From Lytechinus pictus (taxonomy: Eukaryota > Echinodermata > Echinoidea > Temnopleuroida > Toxopneustidae): 64,000 nt of DNA. The stretch spans positions 326,001-390,000 of the forward strand of contig NW_026974141.1 of assembly GCF_037042905.1 (NCBI RefSeq). Direction: 5' to 3'. Made by a program: the position numbers and the translations under genes. The notes beneath the pieces are model-generated. The model saw only the letters and a list, made by a program, of their open reading frames with translations, was not told where the DNA came from and did no database searches. Position 1 is the stretch's first letter. Each line of letters starts with the position of its first letter. Shown here in pieces: positions 59,651 to 64,000 of the stretch.

Positions 59651-61661
59651 AATAATGACCAGCTGGTCAAGAGTAATTAAACAGAAATTCTATATATCTT
59701 TACAATAACAAAGAAAATCAACATTAAAAGGTCACCATGCATATGCAAGAAAAAGAGTTATGTAAATTAGAAGATGTGAATAATAATACCTTTTTGATGT
59801 ACTTGTACGAACTACATGAACTACTTATTTATGTTGCATTTCACTATTATTCTAAACGAATAAAGAATGAATAATTGACTTGAGATGATTATAATCTTTA
59901 ATAAATATTATATTAATGATGATAATAATCACAAAATTGTAACGATGAAATGTTAGTAATAATAATGATAATAACAACAATAATAATTATTATAATAAAA
60001 ATATAAAATGATAGCAATAATGATCAAATTGATAATTAAAACGAAAGCAACGAATACAATTATGATAACCATAAAAATGAAACTCTGATTTCAATTATAA
60101 CCAAACTAATATTTTATTTTTGAGAATTCATTCAATCGGGGAAATTAAAGAAAACTAAATAATATACATATCCGTTTACTGGTCTTATTATCAAACACAG
60201 AATCAAGACTTTTTTATACATAAACCTAATCACAACCAAAGGCAATTATTTAGTCGTTTCCATGGTAACCTATACTAATAACGACCGTCATTATCGGAAA
60301 GGGGCGAGACTGTATTTGAACGAGGTCGCCTATAATAAAATTGGATTCACGATACCGTTGGCATGTTATCAAGATTTTGAGTGGCCCTTAAAAAATATAA
60401 AGATAAACTGAACCAAACCCAAATGACCCTTAGCGGTAATTAAGGTTGTACCAAGTCAATAATTGGTCATTTTACAAGATTTTTATCAGTTTGTTAGGTC
60501 TTCCATTTTTTTTTCACGTATCTTATAAATTATCACGATATCAAATATCATGATCATAACCAGTTTGATATGGCGATTTCAGATTACATTATATTTTTTG
60601 GAGGTTCTGGAAAGGTAGCCACTTCAAGGCGGATCCACTGCTCTAAAATCGTACACATGCATGAATTTCATAAAGGTGTATTTTTCAGAGGGGATGGGGT
60701 GCATGTTGTGAATTTATAAGGAAAATATTTCCTTATTTGGGATTACAAAGAAGCAAAAACTAAGAGCACATTTTTTTAGCTCTGTTTCACTTCTTTTCTC
60801 TTCTGCTTATGGAATTTTTTTTAAAACAAACCTAATTATCATGATCATGTTTATCCGAACATTAGTATTTGTATTATTATTTTTTTTTGGTTACAATTTA
60901 CATCATTCCTGATCATGAGAGAAATCTATTCCAACGGCAAAGAAAATGAGTCTGAAAGAAACATATCTTTCTCACAAAGCCAGTTCCCATTATTCCGTAA
61001 AAATTTATGTGTTATTCAAACTAAATTATAATAAAATTATCCGCTTCCTCTATTTCTTAAACACAATAATCAGCTTCATATACATTCGCAAGTTTGATGT
61101 ATATCTAATTACAAGTGTTGTGTAATACAATACACGGTATTGTGTTGAACAACATGTATCATTATGTTCTCCTTATCTGCATTTCGTGAGAGAACGCTGT
61201 CCAAAAATCAAGTGCTGAACAACATAATATCGAACTAAGTCTACCATCAAACTCAGTAGAATACATAAAATAATACATGAGTGAACTTCACACCTGATAA
61301 GGAAATTAATTGTTCTATAATGAACCAGTAATTCATACTATTTGTATTTCGATCTACAGTAAATTAAAAAAAAATTTACGAGCGACTGCCTTTTATAAGC
61401 GATCAGGGTTGCATTTGATAAAACATGTTTAGGCCTCTAGTGATTTTCAATGACAAATTTGTTCAGAGCCAATGACATACAATTATTTCCGTAGCTTATA
61501 ACAATAGTCAGTGAAAATCACTGAATTTTCGATTCACCTGCAAGCTTATCAGAATCGGGTTATTAAATAAGATTAATTGCTATTTATTTGGGAATGGATG
61601 CAACGACCTATTAGCAGCTGCTAACAAAGTAGGATCGATAGTACATAATTGTAAGCCTAAG
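59651..61661. other. Nothing recognised
   Basis: AT-rich with short ATA/AAT triplet runs at 59,930-60,010. No gene supported. Confidence 0.35.
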
Positions 61662-61701
61662 GGGGTGTTGCAAGAAAATATTTGCGATCGATTACAAATA
61701 T

Positions 61702-62755
61702 TATTTTGTCAATAGAGGAGTTAGTATCTAAAAACGTTTATGCAAATTTTATGAAATGTAACTTCACAATACCTGATGTTTTCGAAAGGTTAAAAAACAA
61801 ATATAGTTTTTCTTATGAAAAGATTGAACACATTTTTATGAGACCAAGACAATGTACTCTGAACAGTAGATTAAGAGAGTTTCAGTTTAAAATGTTACAC
61901 GGCATTGCTTATACAAATCATCACTTGTTCCGTTTTAAAATCTCACAGAATAATCTTTGTTGTTATTGTAAAAAAGAGGAAGAAACATATCGCCATCTAT
62001 TTTTGGAATGTGAATATGCTTGTCTGGTTTGGGATAATTGTAAGAAGATGTTTGGTTTTATTTCGACGGGCAATTTAAGCTGGGAGGAAATTATTGTAGG
62101 TGTAGAATTAAAGGACGAAGGAAAGGAACGTTTAGTCAATCATTTTCTAATCTTTGTTAAATTTTTAATCTTCAAAGGGAGGGAAAAGGGTGCACTTATA
62201 ACCATGGATGAAATTAAAAGGAAATTTAAAGAAGAAGAATGGGAAGAAAGAAGGCTGGCGCTAGGTAGAAGTAAGATGTCTATACATTTAAGGAAATGGG
62301 AAAATCTGAATTAAAAGAATATATAGGGAGAGTGAGGCAAAGGTATATATACAACGAGAGACAAAACCACACAAAAAATACAAAAATAAATAAATACGGA
62401 GAATTGTAGTCCCTTCCATGTAGAGTATAGGCATAAAAAGGGGAGGGTGCTCCTAACCTAGGGACGGGGGGGGGGTTGGGAGGTAGAACAACACTTTTTA
62501 TCTTTTTTTTTTCTCTCTTATCATTCATACATCTTGTTAATATTTCATTTCGTAATTGCTGAAACGCATTAGTATTAATTTCTAGTATCTTTGAAGTTTG
62601 ATGTATAGTTTGTATAATTATATTTGTTATGGATTTATTGTATAATTTATAATCATGTTTCAAATAGTTTGTACAACTTGCTTATGGAATGTGAATGTTT
62701 ATTTTGATTTGAGAGAATACAATAAAACATCCTTTTAAAAAAAAATATTGCAATT
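61702..62755 (+). mobile_element. 5'-truncated L1/Tx1-type LINE
   Basis: Starts inside ORF2 and ends in AATAAAAC and a short A run. AAATATT is present before it (61,695-61,701) and after its A tail (62,747 on), a short target duplication. Related to, but of a different family than, the LINE at 19,458. Confidence 0.75.
61703..62314 (+). pseudogene. LINE ORF2 C-terminal fragment
   Basis: About 203 codons, open, stop TAA at 62312. Begins ILSIEELVSKNVY and contains RPRQCTLNSRLREFQFK, CCYCKKEEETYRHLFLEC (the Cys/His knuckle) and a C-terminus LRKWENLN. The same order and many residues match the ORF2 end at 36,060-36,551 (RPRFCTLDNKLREFQYK, CSFCGKDEETYRHIFYEC, KKWEHLKSN). Endonuclease and RT are missing, so it is a dead 5'-truncated copy. 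Confidence 0.8.
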
Positions 62756-62949
62756 TTACAACTGAAAGATCAACGTTGGCTGTAGCAAATCAGATTAAAC
62801 TTCTTGTTTCAAGGAGCAGATTAGCAACCAATCACTAATTTGCAATTAACTGCAAGACACATGATTGATTAAGGGACCAAAAATAGACTTGCAATTGATC
62901 GCAAGTTTCTTGCAACACCCCATAAGTATAATAAATGTGACAATTAATG

Positions 62950-63036
62950 ATCGCGATGAAGATGATGATAATGATGACGATGAGGATGATGACGAAGATG
63001 ACGACGACGACGATGATGATAATGATACGACTACTG

Positions 63037-63069
<33 letters not shown>

Positions 63070-63185
63070 TACTACTAATGCTACTAGTATTAATACTACT
63101 ATCTACTACTACTACTACTACTACTGCTACTACTACTACTAATACTACTAACACCAATGCTATTACTACTTCTACTTCCAATGAT
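62950..63185. repeat. GAT/GAC and CTA trinucleotide array
   Basis: GATGAT/GACGAC units run into ACTACT units. Open frames on both strands here are low-complexity artefacts. Confidence 0.92.
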
Positions 63186-64000
63186 GATGTCGATGATGGT
63201 TATGAAAAAAATTACCATGTTTGCCAAGTATATATGGTTGAGACATCGTGACCCATTTTATTACTCTGAAAAGAAACTACAGAATTGAGATTTCATTTAG
63301 AAACACCTGCTCAATCTGATAACGTGACGTCAAACCGTGCAGTAAAGAAACGAAATGTGAATGCTAGTTTTCAGTCTATGTAAAATGCGTTTTTCAACGA
63401 CAAGCAGACAAAATGATCAATTAAGGAGAATGACTCCAATATTGATTCGATGCGCCTAAATACATTGTTGCCAGTTTGACATTATAACATGAAGAATAGA
63501 GATAAGTAGATTAATAGAGAGAGAGGGGGGGTAGAGAGAGCGAGGGGGAGAGAGAGTATGATTGTGTACATGTATGTGGGTAAGTTGTGTGTTTATGGAG
63601 AGGGAGGGGTAGATAGAGAAGAAGAGGCCTAGGGGAGGGGTTGGAATGTGTGGCGGGAGTATGAATGTGTTTGGGTGGGTGGGTGTGTGTGTTGGGGGGG
63701 GGGTAATTCATACATGTGTTAGGGTTGTTTTTCATGTTAAGAAATACTGCACATCGTCACACATGGATGACAAAAATAATATGTATGAGTATCGTCAGTA
63801 GATGAAGAGTTATTATTGAATTTAGAAATTATAATCACAAATGAATAACTATACATACACAACCAATACACCTATTGTATTCGATCCAAAGTCAAAAGGG
63901 AAATGGTTTTCTAAATAACAAAGAGATAGGAGAGAATACGAATGACGGCCACGACTGCAATCGTAAAAACTATCACCTGCATGACCTGTTTAAGCGTAAA
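63186..64000. other. No gene; GA/GT-rich stretch
   Basis: Purine-rich (GAGA, GGGG) and GT-rich sequence at 63,515-63,710, otherwise unremarkable to the window end. Confidence 0.4.

Larger units (their letters stand above)
61662..62921. mobile_element. Hairpin MITE split by a LINE
   Basis: The left end GGGGTGTTGCAAGAAA with TTTGCGATCGATTACAAAT pairs with the right end TTGCAATTGATCGCAAGTTT and TTGCAACACCCC. Without the LINE it is about 215 bp. Confidence 0.72.

Noticed and set aside
62846..63251. Long Val/Ser and Asp/Thr frames on both strands
   Set aside because: Trinucleotide repeats; open in several frames at once.
1..64000. CRISPR array, operon or bacterial-type system
   Set aside because: The tandem repeats are LINE monomers and microsatellites; genes are intron-split and eukaryotic.

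Overview
The window is metazoan nuclear DNA: split genes with GT..AG introns, several classes of non-LTR retrotransposon, many short inverted-repeat (MITE-like) DNA elements, tRNA-derived SINEs and long microsatellites, and no bacterial features. The repeat types (a TTAA-flanked palindromic element with ends like AGGACAAGTCCACC, and a SINE starting GAGCGTTGTGGCCCAG), together with the UGT protein style, point to an echinoderm, most likely a sea urchin. That assignment is inference from memory of such repeats, not a search.

Host genes (1-18,914). Two tandem, same-orientation UDP-glycosyltransferase (UGT) genes share one exon-intron plan with matching exon sizes and phases. The first lacks its 5' exon, which lies left of the window, and runs to 6,324. 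The second is complete from 12,137 to 18,914 in eight exons, but its only good in-frame start is followed by a TAG at codon 12. Their introns and the 5.8-kb spacer are full of MITEs, SINE pieces and a retroelement 3' fragment.

Nested transposons (19,395-37,700). A TTAA-flanked MITE is split by a long L1/Tx1-type LINE. This LINE has an intact ORF1, an unusual 4.9-kb inter-ORF spacer built largely from two tandem-repeat arrays, and an ORF2 broken in its endonuclease domain by a 7.4-kb insertion. The insertion carries an apparently intact CR1/L2-like endonuclease-reverse transcriptase ORF preceded by about 3.4 kb that I cannot explain.

DNA-element cluster and degraded LINE (37,796-43,380). An inverted-repeat element is split by a 937-bp Mutator-like element with a 9-bp target duplication. 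The inner element carries a promoter-proximal, RecQ-like helicase coding fragment on the minus strand. Next come a decayed minus-strand CR1-like LINE, itself hit by a TA-flanked MITE, and another TTAA MITE.

Right part (43,400-64,000). This is gene-poor. It holds two near full-length tRNA-derived SINEs, several LINE 3' ends with terminal stem-loops, hAT-like MITEs with 8-bp duplications, microsatellites, a small derivative of the Mutator-like element, a duplicated SINE-like unit, and a 5'-truncated L1/Tx1-type LINE inserted in a hairpin MITE. One possible short first coding exon is seen at 44,929.

The two UGTs would act in small-molecule glycosylation at the ER membrane. Everything else supported here is mobile DNA, so the main interest is in the retroelement architecture and the gene-fragment capture.
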